Source of the DNA: Erigeron canadensis
Lineage: Eukaryota > Streptophyta > Magnoliopsida > Asterales > Asteraceae
Assembly: GCF_010389155.1 (NCBI RefSeq)
Contig: NC_057768.1
Location: forward strand, 44,929,633-44,993,632
Length of the DNA: 64,000 nucleotides
Reading direction: 5' to 3'
In this document: positions 24,405 to 35,640 of the stretch, piece by piece
Numbering within the stretch: the first letter of the stretch is position 1
How the letters are laid out: each line of letters opens with the position of its first letter
Position numbers and translations under genes: made by a program
The notes under the pieces: generated by a model
Database searches by the model: none
What the model saw: only the letters and a program-made list of their open reading frames with translations
Told to the model about the DNA's origin: nothing

Positions 24405-26314
24405 TTACTTGTTCACGACATGACAATTTCTTCGTATTTGGCCTTTGGTCCCAGTTAGAACCTTGAGTCCTCCCATCCTGCTCATTGAGTAAGCAAATCC
24501 CCCCCTGAAGTCTTCTAGGCTGTTAGCAAATTCATCAGTTAATTCATAGGTGTCACCACCATAGCGCATCTGTTGGTCGACCTCTAGAACAGACTTGTTA
24601 GACAACACTCTTGAATAGTAAGAGTTTGTAAACTTGTGTGTTGGATTTTGCGGGTTCAGGTTTATGAGAGGGTTGGGCTGGCCCAGTTTGACCTTCTTTG
24701 GACATAGCTTTTGCAAGTAACTCAATGTTGCTAATTCCATGGTTGGGTCTGGTTTTCCAGTGTTATTGAAATTGTATAGCCGGTCTACAATGTTACTACA
24801 ACGAGTTCTTCCCATCATATGTCCTCCTAAAACACCCAAATACGATAAAGAGGTTAGAAAGAAAAGGAAAATGATGGGCAATGGCAAATTTGTGACAACA
24901 AAATGTTGTATACGTACCTAGGAGTGTAACCATGTCTTGCAGATTTAGACCTTTAGATGTGAAGTAGGCAAGAGCAGTTTCCCATGAGATGGAGGGTGAA
25001 GGGAGGTCAACCCATGAAGCTTCTGATTTGAGCCCGTCTCTTCTTCCTAAGAAAACCGGGTATGATGGCCCTCCTGACTGTACATTTCACATAAGCATAA
25101 TAAGGGTTGAAAGTTAATTCATTTTAGATGCGTCGTCAAATGGAAATCCAGCCAATTTACTTATATAAATTGAATGGGCCTATTTGACTTATTTTTCTTT
25201 ATCTCATATCCATAACTTAAAAGCATTCAAAAAGATGAATGGGTCAAATGATTAGTCGAACTAGGGATGAGCAAAAAAACCGTTGACCCGCGCCCGACCT
25301 AGAACCGAACCGACCCGCCCAAAGCTGAAACGGGCCGGGTCACGGGTCACGCATTGTGGTTTTCACGGATCACGGGTCATGCGGGTAGGGCCGTGCCGGG
25401 TCGGGTGAAGACAAAAACCAAAAAAAAGTGAAGGAAACCCGTAACCCGCCCGTACCGGTCCCGAACCGAACCGGCCCGGACCTTCACAGGCCGGGTCACA
25501 GTTTCGATTTTCATGCATTCGCGGGTCGCGGGCCGGGCTGGGTTTTCACGGGTCGGGCCGGGTCAGGCCATTTGCACATCCGTAAGTCGAACTGCTGGTG
25601 TAATTAGTCTACTTACAACCTATCAGTTCCTTAATTAGTCATACAATTTAGATTGATAATGTATCTAGTAAATTATTGTTTTGTAATCAGAATTGGTCCC
25701 ATTTATATGTGGAGCATGTAATAAGAATTCATCTTGTCACACGATTAAGGAAATGAATATATAGCACGTTACGATGTCTTACAAAGAAAATGGCATCTCT
25801 AGCTGCAATATTCATAATATCTGCACACGATACTGCTCCAGGACACCTTGCTTCAACAACTTTCTTCAATACGTCAATAACAACATACGCCCCTAGTCCT
25901 CGGTTCTTTGGTGACTTTTTCTCTGTGTTCTCACCATCCAACAATATCGATGCATCGCAACCCTGTAGTTACGTTCATAATATCAATTATGTATACTATA
26001 CATACATATGTAGTAGTTTAATTTAAGAAGAAAAATATATAAAAAGATAATTAAGAATAAGAACATACATTAACCATGCAATCAGCATATAACAACTTAA
26101 TGAGCTTCGGGGTTATTGTCTTGTCCTTGTCAAATATAAGTTTCATTTGATGTCGAATAAAAGGTTCCACATTCGAACAAGTGTTGTGAACCTTGTAATA
26201 GTGGCGGATCAACGGGGTTGATTCTGGTGGCAGTAGTCCAGCCGCTGTAACCTTAGCGCCACTAACCGCTAAAATAACTACAAAGGAGAGAAACAAACAC
26301 TGGTCACGCTTCAT
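24405..26314 (-). CDS. Class III peroxidase, PER29-like, distal histidine replaced
   Basis: The - strand exons are 26314-26069, 25962-25783, 25077-24918 and 24826-24405, giving 335 aa, a normal length. A signal peptide ([19 protein letters not shown]) predicts secretion. Eight cysteines of the family are present ([29 protein letters not shown]). The proximal heme histidine is kept (GGHMMG, H198). In the distal motif, where active enzymes have RLxFHDC, this protein has KLLYADC: the arginine is Lys73 and the catalytic histidine is Ala77. From memory, Arabidopsis PER29 shares NRGLG, YPVFxGRRDGL and EVDQQ-type features and also lacks this histidine. I infer weak or no ordinary peroxidase activity, but the fold and reading frame are maintained. 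An upstream in-frame ATG at 26347 is possible; 26314 fits a signal peptide better. Confidence 0.88.
25262..25584. mobile_element. hAT-type MITE in intron 2 of the peroxidase gene, GC-rich
   Basis: The ends are TAGGGATGAGCAAA and, reversed, TACGGATGTGCAAA. An exact 8-base duplication AGTCGAAC flanks it (25254-25261 and 25585-25592), as expected for hAT elements. The inside is made of many GGGTC/GACCC and CCGGGCC-type words and is far more GC-rich than its surroundings. Confidence 0.88.
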
Positions 26315-27880
26315 CTGTTTGATTGATGTTGAAAGTGTCATGTACAAATTAAACTTGATTGTATATATGTACTCTATGTATGTATATATGTGTATGGATG
26401 ATTGTAAGCATATATGGGATGTACGTATATATATAGACTACTACTCGTACATGTATAGTCTTTCAATTCAGTTGGGTGTACAGGCAATGCTCACGTGGAA
26501 ATGAATTTAAATTCATTTGTGGCCAGTTGGCTTTTCTTAGAACCCTCAAAATTTCTATACTACGTTTATTTTACTCGGGATTCAACTTTTGCATTAGCTT
26601 TAGTTTTGGTTTGCGTGACAAATGTCTATGATTTAATTAAGTGGTTTCTTTGAAAATACAGTATATCTTAGTTTAGTGTTTAAATAATTTTTCTCACAAT
26701 TAATTCAATTTTTCAGTGATTGATGGATATGTAATAAATTTAATCTTGTTTAGTTAAGTGGTTTTTGACACGAGAGTATAAGTTTATTCGGATGAGGATT
26801 AATTGATTCAATTTTAATCAACCGCAGGGTAATGCCCTCAATTTTTAGGTGAATAAATTTATTTTACTAAAAAAAAGTTCTCAATTCAATCAGATTAACC
26901 AAGAGTTTATTCCTTTCTAACACAACAATCCCTTCTCGACGGTAATGCCCCAAGAAGACAAATAATTAGTCAAATAAGAATTTGTAATTGTTTATAATTT
27001 CATTTCTATAATTGTAAAGAAAGTGTTTCTAATTAGTTGTATTTTTAGTTAGAATATTTTTCATATCTTTGGTCTTGACTTTTGTGGAATGAGAGGGGAG
27101 GGAGTCATAATCTCATCTCCTTTCATCTCTCAACTTTATATATAATCAAATTGTTCGACCTTATTTTAACTTTCTAATTTTTTTTTTCATTTCTTTTTTA
27201 GTGGTTAACATCACTCTCATCCCCTTTCATCTCCCTGCCATACACTCCCCCATCTCCATAGGAGTATCCAGCCCTCCCCCTTTTTTTTTTCTCTCCATCT
27301 CCTTCGAATGGCGGCTGGACATACCCTTTCCATCTTCCCATCTCCCTCCTCATCTCTCTACACACTCCCTCATCCCTAAGCAAATGAGCAATTATTCATC
27401 GACACACAGGTTATTAATTATAGGTAACTATTTCGTACATGTGTAGAATGTGTGAAAATTTGTTTAATGATCTTTTTAAACAAAGAAAGTTATAAATATT
27501 TATCTAATCATTATTTGTTAACCTATAAATTAATCTAATCATAAAATGATAACATTTTAAAAAACTAAAGGATAAAATTTTAAAAAAAAAAAAAAAACTT
27601 GATGAAATATATATGTCAAATTTTTAAGACTTTAGTTGATTTTTAAACCAATCTTTAAATTGATTTATCATCTTTTTTATAATAATCTAGTTGGAATACA
27701 TTTGTTTTTTCTTGAATTGTTGAGGGAATATGGGCACATTGTCATATGCCATACAATTTTGAGTACAAAAAGTGTAATGAACTCCATATTAAACATCGCA
27801 TTTTCTGTATAATCGTCCGTCATAACTCATAAGTTATGCACTACCAATGCAATCACAAAAATCTTGTTTGGAAAAGCTTA

Positions 27881-28269
27881 GGGTGCGTTTAGTTGGAGAA
27901 AATGTTTTTAAGTTTTTCATTTTTAGTTTTCTAGAAAATGAAAAGGTTTTTCATTTCTAAAAAACCCTTGAAAATTTTGAAAACACGTTCAAAATAAAAG
28001 ATGGAGTTTTCATTTTTTTCATTTTAGAAAACTAGAAAACATGTTCAAATTCATTTGTTTTCTAATTTTAGGTTTAGAAAATAGAAAAGTGAAAACAAAA
28101 ACTGAAAAAAACAGTTTTCTAATTTTAGTGCAAAAGTTGGAAAAGAGAATTTTCATTTTCTAAGAAAACTTTTCTAAAAAATTACAATTTGAACGCGTTT
28201 CTTGTTTTCCATGTTTTCATGGAAAATGAAAATAGAAAACAAGGGAGTTTTCTTGAACTAAACGCACCC
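27881..28269. mobile_element. Tourist-like (PIF/Harbinger) MITE
   Basis: Perfect 14-base inverted ends (GGGTGCGTTTAGTT and AACTAAACGCACCC) enclose 389 bp rich in TTTTC/GAAAA that fold back on themselves. The 3-base duplication TTA lies on both sides (27878-27880 and 28270-28272). No coding sequence. Confidence 0.88.
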
Positions 28270-28650
28270 TTAGTTTTATTATTTGGTCAAAAATGTCCAC
28301 TGACAATGTACATGTACTAATGAAACATGAGTCGACTATAGATTTACAACAAAAAAAAATAACGATTTTTAAATGACTCTTATTCGTTCCCAAAGGCTAA
28401 ATTACGGAGTAGAACTTTATGAGCTGTGATGATTTTATTTTTTACTTTTTTAATTTAGTTTTCTATTATGTTATGATTTTAGTGTATTTTGTGTTATTTG
28501 GACATATCTCGTAATTCTTTGGTAGTCACTTAAGACATTTGCTATTTTTAAAGCCGTTTCAAGGAAAAAACTTTATAAGTTGAAAATATAATGGGAATAG
28601 AAAATTACCCAAGTCAATTTTTTAACTTATCGCCTCTAAATAAATCTTTA

Positions 28651-29055
28651 TCTTTATATATACTAAAAGACACTTGATCTAATTTCAATTGATCAATCAC
28701 AACTCTCAATTTTTTAAAATTAATTAAATCAACTCATGTATAAACTAATTTACACTTTTTGATTTCCTATCACTAATTTACACTTTTAACCCAATTCAAA
28801 AACAATTAATATAATTTACACTTAATTATTATTGTTGTTATTATTAATTGTAATCAAAGTATAATTAGGATAATCATTCTTATTATTAGTAATTGAAGTC
28901 AAATTATATTTAGGATACAAAATCTTCTATTTAACATTCAATATTGTATTTTAATATCTCAATTCTTTTTACATTTTAAATATAAATATTTTTTCTCATA
29001 TATGAATTCTTATATTAATAATGTTATAAAATCCGTGTATTTAACACGGATCTAG
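28651..29055 (+). mobile_element. Non-autonomous Helitron-like element
   Basis: It starts TCTTTATATATACTAAAAGA after an A and ends CTAG before a T. A hairpin, ATCCGTGT-ATTT-AACACGGAT, lies immediately upstream of the CTAG end. There is no target duplication. These are the structural marks of Helitrons. The inside is AT-rich and non-coding. Confidence 0.75.
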
Positions 29056-29979
29056 TAAATAATAAAAGTGATTATACATACATCAAAATTAGTTGTTGGT
29101 TAATGGGTGTGTGCGATTGGTCGGCTATCTATGTACCATGGGATCTAGGGATACACCCGTGCATTAGATCCTAGATCTCGATCCTTTCTTCAAGACCTTT
29201 CAATAATTCGGTGTACCTTGCATTTTATTCTAAATTTTTAACGTAAAATAAAACTTAATACACATAATAAGGGTTACAAGTTACATACATCATCGAAGGT
29301 TTAAATTACGATCAAACTAAAACAACGTATGTCATATATTCCGATATTTACGAGTTTTATTTATTTATTTATTTTTTTATGAAAAAGGTTACATATATCA
29401 ATGGTGGAAAAATAAAAGTTTATTAAATACAATGAAAATAACGTTTTATTTAAGTCAAAGTCAACTATATACACAGTTTGGCAAAAGGTGAAAATTATTA
29501 GTTAGGATATTTTATGTAATCACTACCTGCATACATACATCAACTTAATAGTATCCTTTTTTTCATATGATGATTTAAAACATTGATAGTGCAGGGATAA
29601 AAATTTTGATATATGTAACAATGGATGTATGTATGACGCCATGGTCGATGAATGTAGTTTTTAAACGTTCAGTTTTTCTATACAAAAAGGAGTGGCGGCG
29701 CAGCTTCTTGCCCGTTCGCCTTTTATTTTTATTTAAATTACTTTATCTATCAATTTTATGGATTAATGCTATTTTTTTTTTCTTCTAAAAAAAAAGGTAT
29801 GGTATCCTCTTATGGGTATATCTGACTATCAAGGGTACCTGTTGATTCTTAGTGTGTAATATGTAGCAAATGTTTTCTGTTTGTATGTGTTAGAACTCAT
29901 AGCCATGGGTTGTCGGGGTTTGTGTAACTCGTGAATAATAGAATACATTAGTTTACTTGGATTCCATATACTGTAGCTC

Positions 29980-30021
29980 GTCCCACATCGACTAGATAAG
30001 CTTCCTCTGGTTGGTTTATAA
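29980..30021 (+). promoter_or_regulatory. U6 snRNA promoter: USE and TATA box
   Basis: GTCCCACATCG (29980-29990) matches the plant upstream sequence element. TTTATAA (about 30015-30021) is the TATA box, about 30 bases before the RNA start. The gap of about 25 bases between USE and TATA is the spacing typical of RNA polymerase III in dicots. Confidence 0.9.
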
Positions 30022-30044
30022 CTCGCTATGTAAGAACACATACT

Positions 30045-30064
30045 GTCCCTTCGGGGACATCTGA

Positions 30065-30096
<32 letters not shown>

Positions 30097-30147
30097 GGCC
30101 CCTGCGCAAGGATGACACGCACAAATCGAGAAATGGTCCAAATTTTT
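30045..30147 (+). ncRNA. U6: U6 spliceosomal snRNA
   Basis: The sequence starts GTCCCTTCGGGGACATC, includes the invariant ATACAGAGAAGATTAGCATG segment (ACAGAGA box pairing with the 5' splice site) and the U4/U2 pairing region, and ends GGTCCAAATTTTTTT. The T run is a polymerase III terminator. Only one difference from the common plant sequence is noticed near the 5' end (ATCTGAT in place of ATCCGAT). With its own USE/TATA promoter it is probably functional. It acts in the nucleus in the catalytic core of the spliceosome. Confidence 0.95.
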
Positions 30148-30198
30148 TTCCGGACCTCCGTTATGGTTTATTTCAACCTTTTAAACTTTTTTTTTTGC

Positions 30199-30293
30199 CC
30201 CTGCACAAGGATCACACGCACAAATCGATAAATTGTCCAAATTTTTTTTTCAACCTCCGTTATGGTTTATTTCAACCTTTTAAACTTTTTTCT
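30199..30293 (+). pseudogene. Truncated tandem copy of the U6 3' half and flank
   Basis: GCCCCTGCACAAGGATCACA and the following bases repeat the U6 3' half with several changes, and are followed by the same downstream flank (CCTCCGTTATGGTTTATTTC) found after the complete gene. The unit is about 100 bases, from about 30098 in the first copy. It has no 5' half and no promoter, so it should be silent. Confidence 0.88.
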
Positions 30294-30497
30294 TTTGTTA
30301 TGCGATGAGAAAATATGTAAGTAAATGTAATGTCAAACAAAGTATACATTAAATTAGAGTTAGGTTGTACCAAACTTTTATTAAAGACAGACCTACCATT
30401 GTCTTTTTAAATAGCACATATCAGAAAGTGTGAATGTGAATTATAACTTTTTATGATATTTTCGTTTCGGTGTTTAAAATAATTGTGAGAGACAAAG

Positions 30498-31891
30498 ATG
30501 GAAGGATTTGAAGGGATTGAACACAAATTTATAGATGCCAATGGGATAAAGATGCACGTTGCAGAAATGGGTCAAGGCCCTATAGTGTTACTAGTTCACG
30601 GTTTCCCTGAACTCTGGTACTCCTGGCGCCACCAGATCCTTTACTTAGCGGCCCATGGGTACCGTGCTGTAGCCCCTGATCTCCGTGGCTACGGAGACAC
30701 CACTGGTGCGCCTGTAGATGATCATACCAAATTCACTACAATGCACGCCGTAGGTGATCTGGTTGCACTCATTGACGCCATTGGTGGAGGAGATAAGAAG
30801 GTGTTTGTTGTTGGGCATGATTGGGGTGCTCATATCGCTTGGAGACTTTGTTTGTTTAGACCTGATAAAGTCAAAGCCTTGATCAGTTTGAGTGTTCCCT
30901 TTACTCCAAGAAATCCTGGACAGAAACCTGTACAGATTTTCCATGCTGCATATGGAGAGGATCACTACATTTGCAGATTTCAGGTGATGTTTTTTGTGAT
31001 TTAATTATAACCAAAATATGACACAACTTTCATTGACCATAAGTCAAGTGTATCTATCATCCATGAGCTATAATATGTTTTTTTTTAAAACAGCTTTGAT
31101 ATATATAATTTGTCTATCTGTGTTGGCGAATCTACTTTTTCGGTTTTAACTACAAAATTCAGTATATTGTGCTCACTCTTTTGTTAATGATAACTTTGTA
31201 TAGGAAACAGGAGGAATGGAAGGTGTTTTTGCAAGTCTTGGAACTAAAAAAGTTGTTACAAAATTCTTGACATATCGTGATCCCCAGCCTTTTTATTTTC
31301 CTAAAGATAAACCTTTTGGAGATGCACATGATACTCAAGTCATCTTGCCTGCTTGGTTATCTGAAGAAGATATTGATTATTACACCCATAAATTTGACCA
31401 AACTGGCTTCACCGGAGGGATTAACTACTACCGTTGTTTTGATCTGTAAGTTCTCCATCAATTCTTTGTCCTAGTAGCTTTTCTAACCATTGTTCTGAGC
31501 TTGCAGAACATGAACATTTTTGCCCCAAGTTATATGGACAGTTTTTTGTAAAAAAAATTAGTCAATCACAATGATCACAAATGTTCAAAATTTTGTAAGT
31601 AGACAGTTTCTTTTAATGGTTAGTTTTTTTTTTTTTACTTGCAGAAATTGGGAACTTGAAGCACCTTGGACAGAGGCTAAAATCAACGTACCAGTGAAGT
31701 TTGTTGTAGGAGAGTTAGATTTGGTGTATAGTATCCCAGGGGTCAAGGAATACATACACAATGGTGGATTTCACAAATATGTACCTATGTTGGAAGAAGT
31801 TGTTGTGATTAAAGGTGCGGCTCATTTCATCACTCAAGAGGTCCCAGATAAGGTCAACAAAAACATTTACGACTTCCTTCAGAAGTTCTAA
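30498..31891 (+). CDS. Soluble epoxide hydrolase (alpha/beta hydrolase)
   Basis: Exons 30498-30983, 31204-31445 and 31645-31891 give 324 aa, the usual size of plant soluble epoxide hydrolases. The enzyme opens epoxides (for example fatty acid epoxides used in cutin and defence chemistry) to diols in the cytosol. Motifs visible: oxyanion loop HGFP (34-37), nucleophile in GHDWGA (Asp108), catalytic acid in GELDLVY (Asp268), catalytic base in GAAHF (His303), and lid tyrosines in EDHYICRFQ (Tyr157) and GINYYR (Tyr237/238). All residues needed for catalysis are present. No signal peptide or peroxisomal tail is seen. The start MEGFEGIEHKFI is the family N-terminus. Confidence 0.93.
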
Positions 31892-32098
31892 TCCTCGATC
31901 TTTCGATATGCTTTTGTGACTGTCCATGATTCCGTAGAGATCTCAAGGTCTCGGTTTAATCATATATGTGTTGAGGTTACTCGCAGTAACGTACAATTGG
32001 TGTGTAACAATCTTAGAAAATTGAAATTACCCTCTTAATTGGCTAGGATATACATTTTGCCTCGTACGTGGTTAATACTTAATAGTATATAATAATAA

Positions 32099-32332
32099 GG
32101 GTTATTTACTGAAATGGTACCTAGACTATCCACTATATTACTGATTTCATACCAATAACTTTAAAATTACTCTCATCATACCCCAACTTATCAATTCTCC
32201 ACTTGGACGATACCTAACCTGACGGGTGCCAGTTTGGCCGTTAAGTTGGGGTATAACTACCGTAAATTTTAAAGTTTTAGGTATGAAATCAGTAATATAG
32301 TGGATAGTCCATGTATCATTTATGTAATTAAC

Positions 32333-32333
<1 letters not shown>
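32099..32333 (+). mobile_element. 235-bp MITE, left arm of an inverted pair
   Basis: The ends GGGTTATTTACTGAAATGGT and, reversed, GGTTAATTACATAAATGATA are imperfect inverted repeats extending about 65 bases (ACTATCCACTATATTACTGA shared). The same 235-bp sequence occurs in opposite orientation at 32948-33182. TIR style (GGTTAATTACAT) resembles Mutator-like MITEs. The surrounding ATT repeats hide any target duplication. Confidence 0.75.

Positions 32334-32420
<87 letters not shown>
32334..32420. repeat. (ATT)n then (ATG)n microsatellite
   Basis: About 12 ATT units are followed directly by about 18 ATG units, starting right at the MITE end. Confidence 0.9.
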
Positions 32421-32902
32421 GTTGTCGTTGTTGTTGTTTTTAATTATAAAAAGTATTATTTAGGAATAAATAATTTTAAAAAGTATATTGATAATTTTTT
32501 GTAAATATTTACTTTTATTTTATAAAAGAATACTTTATATTTATAAAAACAATTATTGTAAATATTTAATTTTTTATTAAAAATTATTAATATATCAAAT
32601 TATAGCACGATGATTGATGCTGCACAACGTAAACGCGTCAAATATAAGACTAAATGTGCGGATATTGGATATGGATTTCTCCCTTTCTCATTCTCTTCTT
32701 TTGGGAAACTTGAAAAGGATGTCGTGACTATACTAAAGCGGATCCGAAAGTTCTCCGTGACTTAAGACATTGGAGCACGTGCAGCTGCTCATATATTTAG
32801 TAGGGTTGGTTTTGCTATAGTTAGAGGAGTGGGGGCCCATATAGTATCTCGGCTTCCCACTAATTTCTTGTAATTTCTATGAATTTCTAATAAAATGATG
32901 TT

Positions 32903-32905
<3 letters not shown>

Positions 32906-32947
<42 letters not shown>
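32906..32947. repeat. (AAT)n microsatellite
   Basis: About 13 AAT units end exactly where the second MITE begins, mirroring the ATT run at the first one. Confidence 0.9.
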
Positions 32948-32948
<1 letters not shown>

Positions 32949-33182
32949 GTTAATTACATAAATGATACCTGGGCTATCTACTATATTACTGGTTTCATAC
33001 TTAAAACTTTAAAATTTACGGTAGTTATACCCCAACTTAACGGCCAAACTGACGCCCGTCAGGTCAGGTATCGTCCGAGTGGAGAATTGATAAGTTGGGG
33101 TATGATGAGAGTAATTTTAAAGTTATAGGTATGAAATCAGTAATATGGTGGATAGTCTAGGTACCATTTCAGTAAATAACCC
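32948..33182 (-). mobile_element. 235-bp MITE, right arm of an inverted pair
   Basis: This is the reverse-complement relative of 32099-32333 and has the same length. Followed by another short run of AAT units (33184-33197). The two arms with their AAT runs form an inverted repeat separated by about 530 unrelated bases. Confidence 0.75.
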
Positions 33183-33239
33183 TAATAATAATAATACTCC
33201 ACTCATTTGTTAATTGTTATTTTGTTCGTTCAACTAATT

Positions 33240-33533
33240 AGGGCGCATTTGGTTTACGAAATGTTTTTGGATGGAATGGAATCTATTGAAGGAATTGGAA
33301 TCTGATGGAATGGAATTTGATGGAATATTTTTCATTTTTTGAAGATTTAAGGGAGAGACGGAATGAGATTCCTTCCCCCATCCCCATGGAATAGAGATTC
33401 TTTCAAATGAGGGAATGTTGACATTCCAACGGAATGATATTCCTTCATCATTGAGCAACCAAACGCACTAAAGAATGGAATTCAATTTCAATTCCATCAA
33501 ATTCCATCAGAATCTGCAAACCAAACGTGACCT
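33240..33533. mobile_element. Harbinger/hAT-like foldback MITE
   Basis: The left end GGGCGCATTTGGTTTAC and the right end, reversed, GGTCACGTTTGGTTTGC are inverted repeats. The inside is rich in GGAATGGAAT / ATTCCATCA words facing each other. The flanks TTA and TAA are not an exact duplication, so the class is open. Confidence 0.6.
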
Positions 33534-35423
33534 AAAAATGCCTGTTCTTTTTGAAGGACTTTAATTTGTCTTTCACCAGGGCACTCCCTTTCCTCTAATA
33601 TACGGAGTAGCATGTAAGCCATGTGCAAGTTTGTGTGTGAAGTGGTAAAAGCATCTACAAAAATAATGGCCTAATATTATACCCATTCTCACTAAACTTG
33701 TTCTTTTTAAAATTTTAAAGTTAATTTTACCAATTTTGATCATACATATTTTTATTTATATTATATAATAGTTGATGAAAGTTATACCAATTAAACACAC
33801 ATTTAAAACATAATTAATTAATATAACTTTCATCAAATATTATATAATATAAACAAAAATATATATGGTCAAAGTTCATAAAATTTGACTTTAAAAATTT
33901 AAAAATGGACAATTTAGTAGGACGGAAAGGTAATTAAACTTTTAAATTTGTTAAGTATATATTGTCTAATAAAGCTGTGGTCATGAGAACATGTCAGATT
34001 GTCAAATCTATGGTCATTACAAAGTGTTTGTTACGTCGCTTACAATCCCAAAGCGTGATGTTACCTCAAATTAGCTGTGCGTTTCCATCTCACATTTTAA
34101 CTTTTAACAAAGGCTATATATAGGTGGGCATTGAGTTTTACGATAATTAACATTAACATCTAATTCATTAATTAAATTCAAAAGAAAAAACAAAAGAAAG
34201 AAGAAGGTAAGTATGGAATGGTTTAAATAGAATGCACATGAGTTACACCGAATTGAATTTTACATAATTAAATGTTTATTTTGTTTTTTTTGTTATATAA
34301 GAGCTATAAAGATTAAAGAGTGTATTCTTACATGATCATTGGAGTGCACATAGCTCATATTCAACAAATTGTTGGTCATTTCATTAAGCCAAAAACCAAC
34401 ATAACATGACTAATCTTAACGAAAGGAGTGCCTTATAATGACATTAAGTAGGTCATAGATTAAGGACGATTTATTGAACAGACTATATTTAAGTTGCCAT
34501 ATCTCCTGTTTCCAATTAAATACATGCTTTCCGAGTTCTTTTGTTTAGGAAAATATAATACGAGTATAAAAAAATTAAGCTTTGATGACAAGTTTTGAAT
34601 TTTCGTTGCATGTCCATTGAAGAGTAAGCAAAGACCTATTAAAGAGAGGTTTTATTCCTTGTTTAGTTGTTTGAAATATTATTTTTTGCATCATGTGGGA
34701 ACGCTTATATTAAAGTCGTAAAATTAAAACTTAACACTTAAGAATAATGAAGATCCATTAATACCGTTGAACAAAATACAAATAGTACCATTGCTTTGTC
34801 GTACATATGGTCATATGGGGCCTAAAAAAGCATCTAAAAAGAAGAATACATATATGGTTGCTTGCGGAAACATGGTTGATTGGTTTAGCAACAATATGTA
34901 TCAACAGCACAACATAAAGGAACCTGGTTGGCAATCTGAGCCGACCAATTATAGCTTTAGGAAAATGATATCCGTACCATCTTTTTTGATTATTTTACCA
35001 TACTGTACAATATTTAAAGCATACTGTACAAGTATTTAATACATAATGTTTGGTAAATTAATTAAAAAAAATGGTGCCATTATCATTCTCCATAGCTTTA
35101 AACGCGTTGTATATTCCATTTTTGATGAATTAAATTTAAGCTTGATAGGATAAAACATTAAAACATATCAAACCTAAGATGCGTGCCGACGGACGCTAGA
35201 TGTTGGCAAAAATCGAATCGAAAACCAAATAAACCATGAAAAAAACCCGAAAAATCCAATAGTTTTTTGTTTTGGTTTCTAAAAACCGAAAGATATCGTC
35301 CGGTTTTGGTTTCTAATGCAAAACCGAACCGAACAAAAAACATATAATGTTTACTTTATTTTCTATTTGTATCATTTTATTACTTATTTTTTGAACATAT
35401 GTAAATATATTTGCATATTTAAG

Positions 35424-35640
35424 CAGCAAGGTTGGATCAAGTGGTTAACACCCTTGCCTCTAGAGACAGAGGTTATGAGTTTTATCCTCATCCCTTGCAA
35501 GGCCGGAGGTCTTTTTTTATATTTTTAGATAGAATCTGAAAGCAGTCTCTCTACACCGTAGGGGTAAGGCTGTCTACATCTTAACCTCCCTCATACACCG
35601 TCGAGGTATTGAGACAAAAAACCCGTGAAAGACGGGTTAC
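35424..35640 (+). mobile_element. SINE, Au-like
   Basis: A tRNA-related head with an A-box-like TGGATCAAGTGGTTAACA and a weak B-box (GGTTATGAGTTTTATCC) is followed by AGCAGTCTCTCTACACCGTA, GGGGTAAGG and ACATCTTAACCTCCCT. That tail order is typical of Au SINEs. No clear target duplication. Confidence 0.6.

Larger units (their letters stand above)
26350..29975. other. Gene-free stretch between peroxidase and U6 genes
   Basis: AT-rich, with a C/T-rich patch at about 27220-27380 (reads as ORFs on both strands without family features). It contains a Tourist-like MITE and a Helitron-like element, listed separately. The first few hundred bases are the likely promoter of the peroxidase gene; no specific element is assigned. 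Confidence 0.55.

Noticed and set aside
34767..35039. 90-codon + strand ORF as a gene
   Set aside because: No recognisable domain, no supporting splice structure, AT-rich flank.
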